Shown: positions 16,583 through 25,457 of the stretch, in pieces
How the letters are laid out: each line of letters starts with the position of its first letter
How positions within the stretch are numbered: position 1 is the first letter of the stretch
Source: Actinomadura rudentiformis
GTDB taxonomy: Bacteria > Actinomycetota > Actinomycetes > Streptosporangiales > Streptosporangiaceae
NCBI RefSeq assembly: GCF_008923185.1
Contig: NZ_WBMT01000003.1
Location: forward strand, 124,001-188,000
Direction: 5' to 3'
Length of the DNA stretch: 64,000 bases
Notes under the pieces: model-generated
The model's database searches: none
Seen by the model: the letters and a program-made list of their open reading frames with translations, nothing else
Told to the model about the DNA's origin: nothing
Program-made: the position numbers and the translations under genes

Positions 16583-17578
16583 CTAGCGGTTCGCTGCCTG
16601 GAGACTGCGCGCGACTTCTACCGCCCAGTAGGTGAGGATGATGTCGGCGCCGGCGCGGCGGATCGCGATCAGCGACTCGTTGATGGCGCGCTCGCGGTCC
16701 AGCCAGCCCTTCTCGGCGGCGGCCTCGATCATCGCGAATTCGCCGCTCACCTGGTAGGCCGCCACCGGCACGTCGACCGCGTCGCGCACCCGGCGGACGA
16801 CGTCGAGGTAGGCGCCGGCCGGCTTGACCATGACCATGTCCGCGCCCTCGTCGAGGTCGAGGAGGACCTCGCGGAGCGACTCGTCGGCGTTGGCGGGATC
16901 CTGCTGGTGGGTGGAACGGTCGCCGAACTGAGGGGCCCCCTCCGCCGCCTCGCGGAACGGGCCGTAGAACGCCGACGCGTACTTGGCGGAGTAGGCGAGG
17001 ACGGAGGTCTCAGGGTGTCCCGCCCGGTCCAGTGCGGCACGGATCGCGCCGACCTGGCCGTCCATCATCCCGCTGGGCGCCACCACAGCGGCTCCTGCGG
17101 CGGCCTGGGCTCCGGCGATGGCGGCGTAACGTTCGAGCGTCGCGTCGTTGTCGACCTCACCGGCCGGGGTGACGATGCCGCAGTGCCCGTGGTCGGTGTA
17201 TTCGCACAGGCACAGGTCGGCCATGAGGACGATCGCGTCACCGATGTCGGAGTGCAGGTCGCGCAGGGCGACCTGGACGATGCCGTCGGGGTCGTCGGCG
17301 GCCACGCCGGTGCCGTCCTTCACCGCCGGGATGCCGAACAGCATGATCCCGCCGACGCCGGCCTCGGCCGCCTCGTGCGCCGCCTTGCGCAGGCTGTCGC
17401 GGGTGTGCTGGTAGACGCCCGGCATGGAGCTCACCGGGTTGGGCTCGCCGATGCCCTCCTTGACGAACATCGGCAGCACCAGGTCGGCCGGGGCGAGACG
17501 GGTCTCGGCGACCAGCCGGCGCAGCGCCGGCGTGCGGCGGAGCCGCCGGGGACGCGCGACGGGAAACGATGCGGACAT
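16583..17578 (-). CDS. hemB: porphobilinogen synthase (delta-aminolevulinate dehydratase)
   Basis: A 331-residue TIM-barrel enzyme joining two 5-aminolevulinates into porphobilinogen. The zinc-type cysteine site [14 protein letters not shown] is intact, as are the two active-site lysines in SAKYAS and MVMVKPAG. Last gene of rex-hemA-hemC-hemD-hemB, 21 bp after hemD. The zinc form, rather than the Mg/Asp form, is directly visible. Confidence 0.97.
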   Translation of the reverse strand: MSASFPVARPRRLRRTPALRRLVAETRLAPADLVLPMFVKEGIGEPNPVSSMPGVYQHTRDSLRKAAHEAAEAGVGGIMLFGIPAVKDGTGVAADDPDGIVQVALRDLHSDIGDAIVLMADLCLCEYTDHGHCGIVTPAGEVDNDATLERYAAIAGAQAAAGAAVVAPSGMMDGQVGAIRAALDRAGHPETSVLAYSAKYASAFYGPFREAAEGAPQFGDRSTHQQDPANADESLREVLLDLDEGADMVMVKPAGAYLDVVRRVRDAVDVPVAAYQVSGEFAMIEAAAEKGWLDRERAINESLIAIRRAGADIILTYWAVEVARSLQAANR

Positions 17579-17599
17579 GACCCTTCTTTCCTCCGCGAG

Positions 17600-19192
17600 C
17601 TATTTGCGGCGGCGGGCGCCCCTGCGCATCTGGCTGGGCTTGCGCAACGGGTCGCCAGCCTCGACCTGGGCCGCCCTCCGCTTCGAACCGTACTCCGCCA
17701 GCGCCTCGGCGAGCGCCGAAACCGACGGCTTCTCGGCCATGACGTCCACCCGCAGACCGTATTCTTCCGCGGTCTTGGCGGTCTGCGGGCCGATCACCGC
17801 GATCACGGTGACGTTGTGCGGCTTGCCCGCGATGCCGATGAGGTTCTTGACCGTCGAGGACGAGGTGAACAGCACCGCGTCGAACCCGCCACCCTTGATC
17901 GCCTCGCGGATCGGCGCGGGCGGCGGCGAGGCCCGCACGGTCCGGTAGGCGGTGACGTCCTCGCACTCCCAGCCGAGGTCGGTGAGCTTGGCGATGAGGG
18001 TGTCGGTGGCGATGTCGGCGCGCGGCAGCAGCACCCGGTTGATCGGGTCCAGGTCCTCGTCGTACGGCGGCCACACCTCGGCCAGGCCCTCGCTGGACTG
18101 CTGGCCGGTGGGCACCAGATCGGGCTGGATGCCGAACTCCACGAGCGCGGCGGCGGTCTGCTCGCCGACCGCGGCGACCTTGAGCCCGGCGAACGCGCGG
18201 GCGTCCAGCCCGTAGTCGACGAACTTCTCCCGGATCGCCTTGACCGCGTTGGTGGAGGTGAAGACCACCCATTCGTAGCGGCCGGTCACCAGGCCCTTGA
18301 CGGCACGGTCCATCTGCTGCGGCGTGCGCGGCGGCTCGACCGAGATCGTCGGCACCTCGTCCGGCACCGCGCCGTACGAACGGAGCTGGTCGGACAGCGA
18401 GGCCGCCTGCTCCTTGGTGCGCGGCACCAGCACGCGCCACCCGAAGAGCGGCTTGGTCTCGAACCAGGACAGCTTGTCACGCCAGCCGACCACGTCCCCG
18501 ACGATGATCAGCGCGGGCGCCTCCATGCCCTTGGTGTCGGGAACCAGCCGCTGCAGCGTGGAGACCACGGTCTCCTGCTCGGTGGTGGTGCCGAGGCTGG
18601 TCATGGCGGCGGGCGTCGAGTCCGGCCGGCCGGCGGCGATCAGGCCCTTGGCCACCTCGCTGACGGCGCCCTCGGCACCGAGGATCACCAGGGTGACGTC
18701 GGGTGCGGAGAAGGCCTCCCAGTCGACACCGCCACCGGTCGCGTCGATGATCCGCACCTCACGGTGCTTGTTGTCGGTGAGCGGGATCCCCGCGTACCCC
18801 GGGACCCCGGTGACGCCGGAGACACCGGGCACGACCTCGAAAGGGATGCCGACCTTGGACAGCGCGCCGCCCTCGGCGGCCAGACCACAGGCCAGGCCGG
18901 GATCGCCCTGGAAGAGCCGGACGACGCGCTTGCCCGTCTTGGCGGCCTTGGCCGCCAGCTTGGCGGGGTCGGCGTCGGCGGAGTCGAGGATCTCGGTCTC
19001 CGGACGGCAATGCGCGAGGACCTCGGGGTGGACGGCGGCGCGATTGGCGATGACCACGTCGGCGCGGCCCAGCACGTCGGCGGCACGCAGCGTCAGCAGG
19101 CCCGGGTCGCCCGGGCCCATGCCGACGAGCGAGACGAGACCGGCGGCGCTGCGGCCGTCCTTCTGCTCGGCGGGGCTCTTACTGGGGCTCAA
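17600..19192 (-). CDS. hemD: fused uroporphyrinogen-III C-methyltransferase / uroporphyrinogen-III synthase
   Basis: A 530-residue bifunctional protein. The first half (about 15-255) is a SUMT-type methylase with VGMGPGDPGLLTLRA and the PGVSGVTG motif, making precorrin-2. The second half (about 265-510) is uroporphyrinogen-III synthase, closing hydroxymethylbilane to the type III ring. This fusion is normal in actinomycetes and links heme with siroheme and cobalamin synthesis. It starts with TTG, preceded by GGGGGAG, and overlaps hemC by 14 bases. Confidence 0.93.
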   Translation of the reverse strand: MSPSKSPAEQKDGRSAAGLVSLVGMGPGDPGLLTLRAADVLGRADVVIANRAAVHPEVLAHCRPETEILDSADADPAKLAAKAAKTGKRVVRLFQGDPGLACGLAAEGGALSKVGIPFEVVPGVSGVTGVPGYAGIPLTDNKHREVRIIDATGGGVDWEAFSAPDVTLVILGAEGAVSEVAKGLIAAGRPDSTPAAMTSLGTTTEQETVVSTLQRLVPDTKGMEAPALIIVGDVVGWRDKLSWFETKPLFGWRVLVPRTKEQAASLSDQLRSYGAVPDEVPTISVEPPRTPQQMDRAVKGLVTGRYEWVVFTSTNAVKAIREKFVDYGLDARAFAGLKVAAVGEQTAAALVEFGIQPDLVPTGQQSSEGLAEVWPPYDEDLDPINRVLLPRADIATDTLIAKLTDLGWECEDVTAYRTVRASPPPAPIREAIKGGGFDAVLFTSSSTVKNLIGIAGKPHNVTVIAVIGPQTAKTAEEYGLRVDVMAEKPSVSALAEALAEYGSKRRAAQVEAGDPLRKPSQMRRGARRRK

Positions 19193-20093
19193 GGCGCTCC
19201 CCCATCAACTGGTCGGCCCCTTGGCCGAGCAACCGGGCGGCGAGATCGCGCCCCAGTTGCTCTGCCTCGTCTAGGTGGCCGCTTGCGGACAGCCGCACCT
19301 GGCGGCTCCCGTCGTGCGCGACGACGGCAGCGGTCAGGTGCAACTTTTGTTCTACTTCGGCAGCGTATGCTCCCACGGGCGCCGAACATCCCGCTTCGAG
19401 CACCGCCAGGACCGTGCGTTCGGCGGTGACCGCGGCCCTGGTGGCACGGTCGTCGACCGTTCCAAGAAGCTCGCGGAGGTCGGCCCGGTCCGCCCGGCAT
19501 TCGAGGGCCAGCGACCCCTGGCCCGGCGCGGGCAACATCTGATCCGGCTCGAAGATCTCGGCCACCGCCTCCAGCCGGTCGATCCGCTTGAGCCCGGCGT
19601 AGGCCAGCACCACCGCGTCGAGCTCGCCATCGGTGACCTTGCGCAGCCGCGTGTCGGCGTTGCCGCGGATCGGGACCACGTTCAGGTCCGGGCGCAGCGC
19701 CCGCAACTGCGCGACCCGGCGCGGCGAACCGGTGCCGATGCGGGCCCCGGTGGGCAGATCGGCCAGCTTGACCGGACCGCACAAGGCGTCCCGCGGGTCG
19801 TCACGGCGCGGCGTGGCGGCGAGCGCGATCCCCTCGGCCGGACCGGTGGGCAGGTCCTTCAGCGAATGCACCGCGAAGTCCACCTCGCCGCCCAGCAGCG
19901 TGTCCCGGAGCGCGTTGACGAAGACCCCGGTGCCCCCGATCTGCGCGAGCAGAGCCTTGGAAACATCACCTTCGGTCGTTACCCCGACGAGCTCCACGGC
20001 ATGCCCGGTACGCTCCGACAATGCGTCGGCGACCAGCTGGGACTGGGTCATCGCCATGAGGCTCTTACGAGTTCCGAGCCTGAGTACGGTCAC
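19179..20093 (-). CDS. hemC: hydroxymethylbilane synthase (porphobilinogen deaminase)
   Basis: A 304-residue enzyme polymerising four porphobilinogens. The dipyrromethane cofactor cysteine is in EAGCSAPVG. The N-terminus LRLGTRKSLMAMTQ and the arginine-rich GTGSPRRVAQLR segment are typical. GTG start in a GTGA overlap with hemA; its 3' end overlaps hemD. Confidence 0.97.
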   Translation of the reverse strand: MTVLRLGTRKSLMAMTQSQLVADALSERTGHAVELVGVTTEGDVSKALLAQIGGTGVFVNALRDTLLGGEVDFAVHSLKDLPTGPAEGIALAATPRRDDPRDALCGPVKLADLPTGARIGTGSPRRVAQLRALRPDLNVVPIRGNADTRLRKVTDGELDAVVLAYAGLKRIDRLEAVAEIFEPDQMLPAPGQGSLALECRADRADLRELLGTVDDRATRAAVTAERTVLAVLEAGCSAPVGAYAAEVEQKLHLTAAVVAHDGSRQVRLSASGHLDEAEQLGRDLAARLLGQGADQLMGERLEPQ

Positions 20094-21538
20094 GTGCCGC
20101 TTCCTTCGATATGGCCTGCGCCGCCGTCACTCGCTTCGCTCGCGATGTCGGCTGTGCCCATCTGGGGGGGCGACCCCCCAGACCCCCCGGCAAGAGCAGC
20201 TGCGCCGCCATCACTCGCTTCGCTCGCGATGTCGGCTCGCGTCACCGCCTCGGGTGCCTTCGGATCGAGGTCGAAGAGTTCGCGCAGGGCGTCGGCGTAG
20301 GTGTCGCCGCCGGGGGCCGCGGCCAGTTCCTTTACTCGGACGGTCGGTGCGTGCAGGAGCTTGTCCACCACGCGCCGGACGGTTTGGGAGATCTCCTTGC
20401 GTGCCTTGTCGTCGAGCTCGGGCAGCCGGCCGGTCAGGCGGGCCAGCTCGGCTTCGACGACGTCGGCGGCCTTGCTGCGCAGCGCCACCACGGTCGGCGC
20501 CACGGCGGCGGCGCGGGCGGCGCCGAGGAACGTGGACACCTCGCCCGCGACGATGGTCCGGACGGCCTCGATGGCCTCGGGCCCGATCGCCTCGGCGGCC
20601 TGCTCGGCGGTCCGCAGCTCCGCCAGCCCGGAGAGGGCGGCTCCGGGCAGGTCGCGTACGCCCGGATCGACGTCGTGCGGCAGGGCGAGATCCAGGAAGA
20701 ACCGGCGGCGGCCGTCCGCGCCCGCCCCGGCGGCCTCCATCTGTCCCTTGCTGATGACCAGCCCGGCGGCGCCGGTGCAGGACACGATCAGGTCGGCACC
20801 GGCCAGCCCGTGATCAAGGTCGGCCAGGGGGATCGCACGCGCGGTGACCCCGGCCGCGGTGGCGTCGGCGGCCAGCCGGACGGCCTTGTCGTAGGTGCGG
20901 TTGGCGACCACGATCTCGCGGGCACCGGTCCTGGCCAGCGTGGCGACGGCCAGGCCGCTCATCGCGCCTGCGCCCACCACCAGGGCGTTCACACGATCCA
21001 GCGGCCCGAGGTGCTGCCGCGCCACGTCCAGGCCCACGCTCACCAGGGACGCACCGGCCTGGTCGATGCCGGTCTCGTGGTGGGCGCGCTTGCCGACCCG
21101 CAGCGCCTGCTGCAGGAGGTCGTGCAGGTCCCGGCCGATGGTGCCCTCGTCCTGGGCGTGCCGGAAGGCCGCCCGGATCTGGCCGAGGATCTGCCCCTCG
21201 CCGACGACCATCGACTCCATGCCGCAGGCCACCGAGAAGGCGTGCTGGACGGCACGGTCCTCGTAGTGCACGTAGAGGTGCCGGGAAAGCTCGTCCAGCG
21301 GGATGCCGGAATGCAGGGACAGCAGCTCGGAGATCGAGGAGACCCCACCGTGGAACTTGTCGACCACGGCGTAGACCTCGACCCGGTTGCACGTCGACAC
21401 GATGGCCGTCTCGGCCACGTGCGGGGAGTCGTTGACCGCGTGCAGCAGCTTGCCGAGATCGTCGCCGGTCACCGCGGCGCGTTCGAGCATCGCCACGGGT
21501 GCGCTCTGATGGCTGAGGCCCACCACCAAGACGCTCAT
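20090..21538 (-). CDS. hemA: glutamyl-tRNA reductase with repeat-encoded C-terminal tail
   Basis: A 482-residue enzyme making glutamate-1-semialdehyde from glutamyl-tRNA. The catalytic cysteine is in STCNRVEVYA, and GEGQILGQIR and the NAD(P) site around VVGAGAMSGLA are present. The family domain ends near residue 430. The last 48 or so residues are low complexity and contain ADIASEASDGGA twice, encoded by a 37-bp direct repeat (20117-20153 and 20201-20237). ATG overlaps the rex stop (ATGA); the stop overlaps the hemC GTG. Confidence 0.96.
   Translation of the reverse strand: MSVLVVGLSHQSAPVAMLERAAVTGDDLGKLLHAVNDSPHVAETAIVSTCNRVEVYAVVDKFHGGVSSISELLSLHSGIPLDELSRHLYVHYEDRAVQHAFSVACGMESMVVGEGQILGQIRAAFRHAQDEGTIGRDLHDLLQQALRVGKRAHHETGIDQAGASLVSVGLDVARQHLGPLDRVNALVVGAGAMSGLAVATLARTGAREIVVANRTYDKAVRLAADATAAGVTARAIPLADLDHGLAGADLIVSCTGAAGLVISKGQMEAAGAGADGRRRFFLDLALPHDVDPGVRDLPGAALSGLAELRTAEQAAEAIGPEAIEAVRTIVAGEVSTFLGAARAAAVAPTVVALRSKAADVVEAELARLTGRLPELDDKARKEISQTVRRVVDKLLHAPTVRVKELAAAPGGDTYADALRELFDLDPKAPEAVTRADIASEASDGGAAALAGGSGGSPPQMGTADIASEASDGGAGHIEGSGT
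20117..20237 (-). repeat. 37-bp direct repeats with an intervening G/C hairpin inside hemA 3' end
   Basis: Two 37-bp copies differing at one base lie 84 bp apart (20117-20153, 20201-20237). Each contains ACTCGCTTCGCTCGCGA. Between them is a perfect 8-bp hairpin (20162-20169 with 20174-20181). The layout looks like an interspersed palindromic element that entered the hemA end in frame. Confidence 0.7.
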
Positions 21539-22305
21539 GCTTCTACCGCCTCCACATACTGCGTGGGCGTGGCGCCGGGCGGGGGACCCGGCGGGGCGGC
21601 CGCCTTGGGGGCGGCGCCGTCCAGCGCGTCGAACTCGTCGGGGCCGCCCGCCTTGCGCTGCTCGTGGAACGCGAGGATCTGCAGCTCGATCGACAGGTCG
21701 ACCTTACGCACGTCCACGCCCTCGGGCACCGAGAGCACGACGGGCGCGAAGTTGAGGACGCTCGTGACTCCAGAGGCCACCACCCGGTCGCACACCCCCT
21801 GGGCGGCGCCCGCGGGCGTGGCGATGACGGCGATCGAGACGCCGCGCTCGCCGATGATGTCCTCCAGCCGGTCGATGTGCTCCACGGTGAGCCCGGAGAT
21901 CTCCTCGCCGACGATCTCGTCGTCGGCATCGAGGAGGCCTGCCACGCGGAAGCCACGGGAGGCGAAGCCGCCGTAGCCGGCCAGCGCCCGGCCCAGGTTA
22001 CCGACCCCGATGATCGCCACGACCCAATCCTGGGTCAGGCCGAGTTCACGAGAGATCTGGTAGACGAGATATTCCACCTCGTAGCCGACCCCGCGGGTGC
22101 CGTACGAGCCGAGGTGGGACAGGTCCTTGCGGAGCTTGGCGGAGTTGACTCCGGCGGCGACCGCCAGCTCCTCCGAGGACACGGTGGCGACCCCGCGGTC
22201 CTGCAGGCTGTGCAACGCCCGCAGGTAGACCGGCAGGCGCGCCACGGTGGCTTCGGGAATGCCGCGATCGGAGCGATCGCGCGTACGGGTCTGGCGAGAA
22301 GTCAC
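21535..22305 (-). CDS. rex: redox-sensing transcriptional repressor Rex
   Basis: A 256-residue Rex protein: N-terminal winged helix (VARLPVYLRALHSL, then NSAKLRKDLSHLGSYGTRG) and a Rossmann domain with IIGVGNLGRALAGY for NAD(H). It releases DNA when NADH/NAD+ rises. The C-terminus has a Pro/Ala-rich extension of about 35 residues. GTG 22305 gives the usual length. It heads rex-hemA-hemC-hemD-hemB and has a Rex-like operator about 106 bp upstream. Confidence 0.95.
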   Translation of the reverse strand: MTSRQTRTRDRSDRGIPEATVARLPVYLRALHSLQDRGVATVSSEELAVAAGVNSAKLRKDLSHLGSYGTRGVGYEVEYLVYQISRELGLTQDWVVAIIGVGNLGRALAGYGGFASRGFRVAGLLDADDEIVGEEISGLTVEHIDRLEDIIGERGVSIAVIATPAGAAQGVCDRVVASGVTSVLNFAPVVLSVPEGVDVRKVDLSIELQILAFHEQRKAGGPDEFDALDGAAPKAAAPPGPPPGATPTQYVEAVEA

Positions 22306-22410
22306 GGCCTGCTCTTCGGGGGCTCGACGCTTGGGGTGGGGCCCGAGAACCCCTGGCCCCGGGCAGACCAGGGCTGGCGACAGCCCAGGGCTGTCCACCA
22401 GATTAAGCCT

Positions 22411-22428
22411 TTGTGAATACATGCACAA
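22411..22428. promoter_or_regulatory. Rex operator (ROP)
   Basis: TTGTGAATACATGCACAA matches the known Rex site (TTGTGAA-N4-TTCACAA) except for one base in the right arm. It lies upstream of rex, as in Streptomyces, where rex-hemACD is autoregulated. Confidence 0.8.
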
Positions 22429-22599
22429 AGTCGCCCCCGGCGTACGAGAACCGTCCGCCCGGCCGTCGCTCCGCCGAAAGCCCTGACCAGGCAGGATTCA
22501 GCGGGGCAGCCGGGACGCTCTGGCCCCACGGTACTCGTCCGGAAGATGTGACTGAGTAGACATTCCCGTTTCAGGGGAATTTACGGTCTCAGTACGGGA

Positions 22600-22845
22600 T
22601 CAGCGCAATTCCTTGATGGCCTTGCGCAGCCGTGCCTCGTCCACCCGCCAGAAGTCGTGCTGCACCCCGTTGATCAGGGTGACCGGGATCTGTTCCCAGT
22701 ACTCCCGGGTGTCCTCCTCGGACCGGGTGATGTCCCGCTCCTCCCAGCGGACGCCGAGATCCGCCGCCACCCGCCGGATCACCTCCCGGGCGTCGTCGCA
22801 CAGGTGACAGCCGGGCTTCCCGAGCAGGGTGATGAGAACATCCAT
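22600..22845 (-). CDS. glutaredoxin-family thiol protein
   Basis: An 81-residue thioredoxin-fold protein with the active-site motif CHLC (residues 13-16) and the cis-proline in QIPVTLING. Family members reduce disulfides or glutathione/mycothiol mixed disulfides; the partner is unknown. It follows the seven-TM/ABM gene by seven bases on the same strand and is probably co-transcribed with it. Confidence 0.85.
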   Translation of the reverse strand: MDVLITLLGKPGCHLCDDAREVIRRVAADLGVRWEERDITRSEEDTREYWEQIPVTLINGVQHDFWRVDEARLRKAIKELR

Positions 22846-22852
22846 GATCAGC

Positions 22853-24259
22853 TCACAGGCGAGGATGATCGGGCGCCACCGGGGAGGGCAGCGGCGCCAG
22901 GTTGGCCGGGCCGAGCTTGAGCTCGATGACGTTGGTCGCGATCACGTGGGTGCGCGAGTCGGTGAGGAACCGCTGCAGGTGCGGCTGCTGCCGGTGGGAG
23001 GCGAACGCCGCCTCGTCCCGGAACAGCTGGTAGAAGATCCGCTGCGTGGGGGCGTTGACCACCTCGTGGCAGGCGAAGATCAGCGTGTCCGGCTCGGCGG
23101 CGCGCGCCGCGCGGACGAGCTCGTCGGCCAGCCGGTCGAACGCCTCCTCCCGGCCGTCGAGCAACGTGTAGACGGTGATCTGGCCGCACGCCCTGGACAG
23201 ATCGCCGTGGCCCGGGCCGCCCAGGGGGCCGCCCAGCGCACCGCCGAGCGCGGTGCCCGCGCCGGCGAGGCCGGCCGAACCCGCAGCGCCGAGAGCGCTC
23301 GCGGCCAGTGAGCCGGCACCGAAGCCGTCCATTCCGGACGGCCCGGCGACCTTCATGTCGTCGATCGCGGTCGGGGCGGGCGGCTCGGGGAAGCGGAGCT
23401 CCTCGCTCGCGGCCGGGTCGGGGAACCGGAGCTCGCCGCGCTTGGTCGCGGGCTTGGCGGGCGGAACGGGCGGGCCGGGTGCGACGGCGGGGTGCTGGGC
23501 GTCGACCGGCGGTGGGTGCGGAGCGGCGTAAGCCTGGTCCGCGTAGCCGGAGGCACCCTCGTCGCCGTACTCCTCGCCCGCATAGCCGTCGTCGTCGGCG
23601 TACACCGGCAGGGTCCGCATCGCGCCGTACCAGACCAGCCCGGCGGCGCCGCCCAGGGCGACGACGGCGATCGACCCGGGCAGGAAGCCCCGGGTGCCGG
23701 CGACGACCAGCACGCCGGCCAGTGCCACCAGCGCGATCGGGATGAGCAGCTCGTACGCCTCACGGTCCTGCTTGCTCGCCAGGAGGGCGGTGACGATGGC
23801 GCACGCGACCAGGGCGATGACCGCCACCAGGTGCGCGCCGTTGATCAGCAGCGGCGGCAGCGCGTCATAGATCTCGTCGGGCTTGGGCAGCTTCTTGCTG
23901 AACGAGCCGCGCAGCGGGTCGAGCAGGAGGATCACCGTCGCCACGACGGTGTAGGACACCGCGAACAGCCAGGCGGCGAACCGCACCTGGACGATCCGGG
24001 CGATCAGCTCGACCATGCCGAGCGCCAGCCAGACCGGCGCGATGAGCGCGCCGCCCAGCTCCATGACGCGGAACAACGCGTCGTTGAAGCCGAGCAGGAA
24101 CCCCAGCGTCATCGCCAGGAGCGCGACCGCGATCCCGACCGAGGTCAGCGACCACGCGATCAGGTAGAGCAGCCGGTCCTTGAAGGCGCGCGAAATGAGC
24201 AACCCGGTGGCGATTAAAGCGCCAAGGGTCGCCAGCAGCGCGAGAACAGCATCGACCAT
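22853..24259 (-). CDS. seven-TM membrane protein fused to C-terminal ABM domain
   Basis: A 468-residue protein. Seven hydrophobic segments span about residues 2-212. A disordered Pro/Ala/Gly-rich linker (about 213-365) includes a repeated ELRFP motif. The last 100 residues (ITVYTLLDGREEAFDRLADE onward) look like an antibiotic-biosynthesis-monooxygenase ferredoxin-like domain with FACHEV and QLFRDEAAF. ABM domains can be oxygenases or degrade heme or quinones. A glutaredoxin gene follows, and the heme operon lies just beyond. Function unknown; the start at ATG 24259 is chosen for a clean first TM helix. Confidence 0.68.
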   Translation of the reverse strand: MVDAVLALLATLGALIATGLLISRAFKDRLLYLIAWSLTSVGIAVALLAMTLGFLLGFNDALFRVMELGGALIAPVWLALGMVELIARIVQVRFAAWLFAVSYTVVATVILLLDPLRGSFSKKLPKPDEIYDALPPLLINGAHLVAVIALVACAIVTALLASKQDREAYELLIPIALVALAGVLVVAGTRGFLPGSIAVVALGGAAGLVWYGAMRTLPVYADDDGYAGEEYGDEGASGYADQAYAAPHPPPVDAQHPAVAPGPPVPPAKPATKRGELRFPDPAASEELRFPEPPAPTAIDDMKVAGPSGMDGFGAGSLAASALGAAGSAGLAGAGTALGGALGGPLGGPGHGDLSRACGQITVYTLLDGREEAFDRLADELVRAARAAEPDTLIFACHEVVNAPTQRIFYQLFRDEAAFASHRQQPHLQRFLTDSRTHVIATNVIELKLGPANLAPLPSPVAPDHPRL

Positions 24260-24455
24260 CGCGCCCCATGGTGCCCGATTCGGAGCGATGACGGGTAACC
24301 GCTGCCGAAGGAAGTGCGGGGAACCACAACGTTCCAACCGCCCGAACGCCCCCTATGGACGGGCTTTGCCGACAGCACACCATTGCCTGGCGTACCCATC
24401 GGTATCTAGAGTGGCATTTCACGCCGGAGGTCGCGTACGCCCCGAGGAGAACTGC

Positions 24456-25100
24456 ATGAGCAGCTTGACCCTCGATGTCCGAGTGACGTTGCTCCGCCGA
24501 CCGACCCCTCCTCCCGCCGCTTCCGGACAGGAGACCGCGGCGGAAGAACGCGGCGAGACCATCAAGGCGCTCGTCCTCCGGGCCCGGGACGGTGACGCCG
24601 AGGCGTTCGGCACGCTCTACGACCACTACGTGGAGCTGGTCTACCGGTACGTGTACTACCGGGTGGGCGGGCACTCCCTCGCCGAGGACCTGACCAGCGA
24701 GACCTTCCTCCGGGCACTGCGGCGGATCCGCGACTTCAACTGGCAGGGCAAGGACTTCGGCGCGTGGCTGGTGACCATCGCGCGCAACCTCGTCGCGGAC
24801 CACTTCAAGTCCAGCCGCTACCGGCTGGAGGTCTGCACCGCCGAGCTGCTCGAACCCGACCGCCCCCAGGAGGGCCCGGAACGGGCGGTCCTGGACTCGA
24901 TGACCAACAAGACCCTGCTCGCCGCGGTCCGCAGGCTGGGCTCCGAGCAACAGGAATGCGTGGTGCTGCGCTTCCTGCACGGTCTCTCCGTCGCCGAGAC
25001 GGCGCTGGTCATGGGCAAGAAGGGCGGAGCGATCAAGGCACTGCAATATCGTGCCGTCCGGTCCCTCGCCCGCATGCTCCCCGACGATCTGCGGTCCTGA
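24456..25100 (+). CDS. bldN: ECF sigma factor, BldN-like
   Basis: A 214-residue sigma factor with region 2 (EAFGTLYDHYVELVYRY, AEDLTSETFLRALRRI) and region 4 (QQECVVLRFLHGLSVAETA). WQGKDFGAWLVTIARNLV and HFKSSRYRLEV closely match Streptomyces BldN, which directs aerial hyphae genes. The N-terminal extension is about 35 residues, shorter than the proteolysed pro-sequence of Streptomyces BldN. GAGGAGA five bases before ATG 24456 fixes the start. It is divergent from the seven-TM/ABM gene. Nearby rex-hem and HAD genes mirror Streptomyces gene order as I recall it. Confidence 0.82.
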   Translation: MSSLTLDVRVTLLRRPTPPPAASGQETAAEERGETIKALVLRARDGDAEAFGTLYDHYVELVYRYVYYRVGGHSLAEDLTSETFLRALRRIRDFNWQGKDFGAWLVTIARNLVADHFKSSRYRLEVCTAELLEPDRPQEGPERAVLDSMTNKTLLAAVRRLGSEQQECVVLRFLHGLSVAETALVMGKKGGAIKALQYRAVRSLARMLPDDLRS

Positions 25101-25256
25101 CCACCCGCGATCATTGGACCTACCGTCCATTAACCGCCATCCCGTACCCACAAAAGCACACGCTCGTTCTTTCGGGCATAACGCATTCGCGGCGTGGGGG
25201 CGCCGGCGCGGCTCGTCTTACAAGGACGGCTGGGCGGGGGCTATGGGAAGGCGGGC

Positions 25257-25448
25257 ATGAACACACGGCGGGCCAAGGGAGAGGGTGACGGCGTCAATCC
25301 GCTGTCGGGTCTGCGGGTGAGCAGGGCGGAACCGGATCCGGAATTCCGCGCGGTCCTGCGCGAGCGGCTGATGACGGCAGTGCTGAACGGAGGTGAGGAC
25401 CGTCGCAATTCCGGGCGAGGTGACGGCCGGACAGAGGCTGTTGACTAG
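25257..25448 (+). CDS. 63-residue protein, possible minimal RsbN-like anti-sigma factor or remnant
   Basis: The reading frame starts at ATG 25257 and ends at TAG 25446-25448, only nine bases before the HAD phosphatase. The middle (AEPDPEFRAVLRERLMTAVL) forms one amphipathic helix like the N-terminal part of RsbN/DUF5667-type anti-sigma proteins that follow bldN. There is no TM helix or extracytoplasmic part, unlike Streptomyces RsbN. It could be a soluble minimal anti-sigma factor or the remains of a longer gene. Recognition is weak. Confidence 0.5.
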   Translation: MNTRRAKGEGDGVNPLSGLRVSRAEPDPEFRAVLRERLMTAVLNGGEDRRNSGRGDGRTEAVD

Positions 25449-25457
25449 GCTCGGGGC

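Noticed and set aside
16907-19429. An 840-codon open frame on the plus strand opposite hemB and hemD
   Set aside because: It is antisense to conserved hem genes, has no ribosome-binding site and its composition (Arg/Gly/Val/Asp-rich) is that of high-GC antisense frames.
20117-20237. hemA 3' repeats as a small CRISPR-like array
   Set aside because: Only two copies, the element is coding and palindromic, and no cas gene is present.
22562-22580. 6-bp inverted repeat as terminator of the glutaredoxin gene
   Set aside because: Short stem, seven-base loop and no T-tract; too weak to list.
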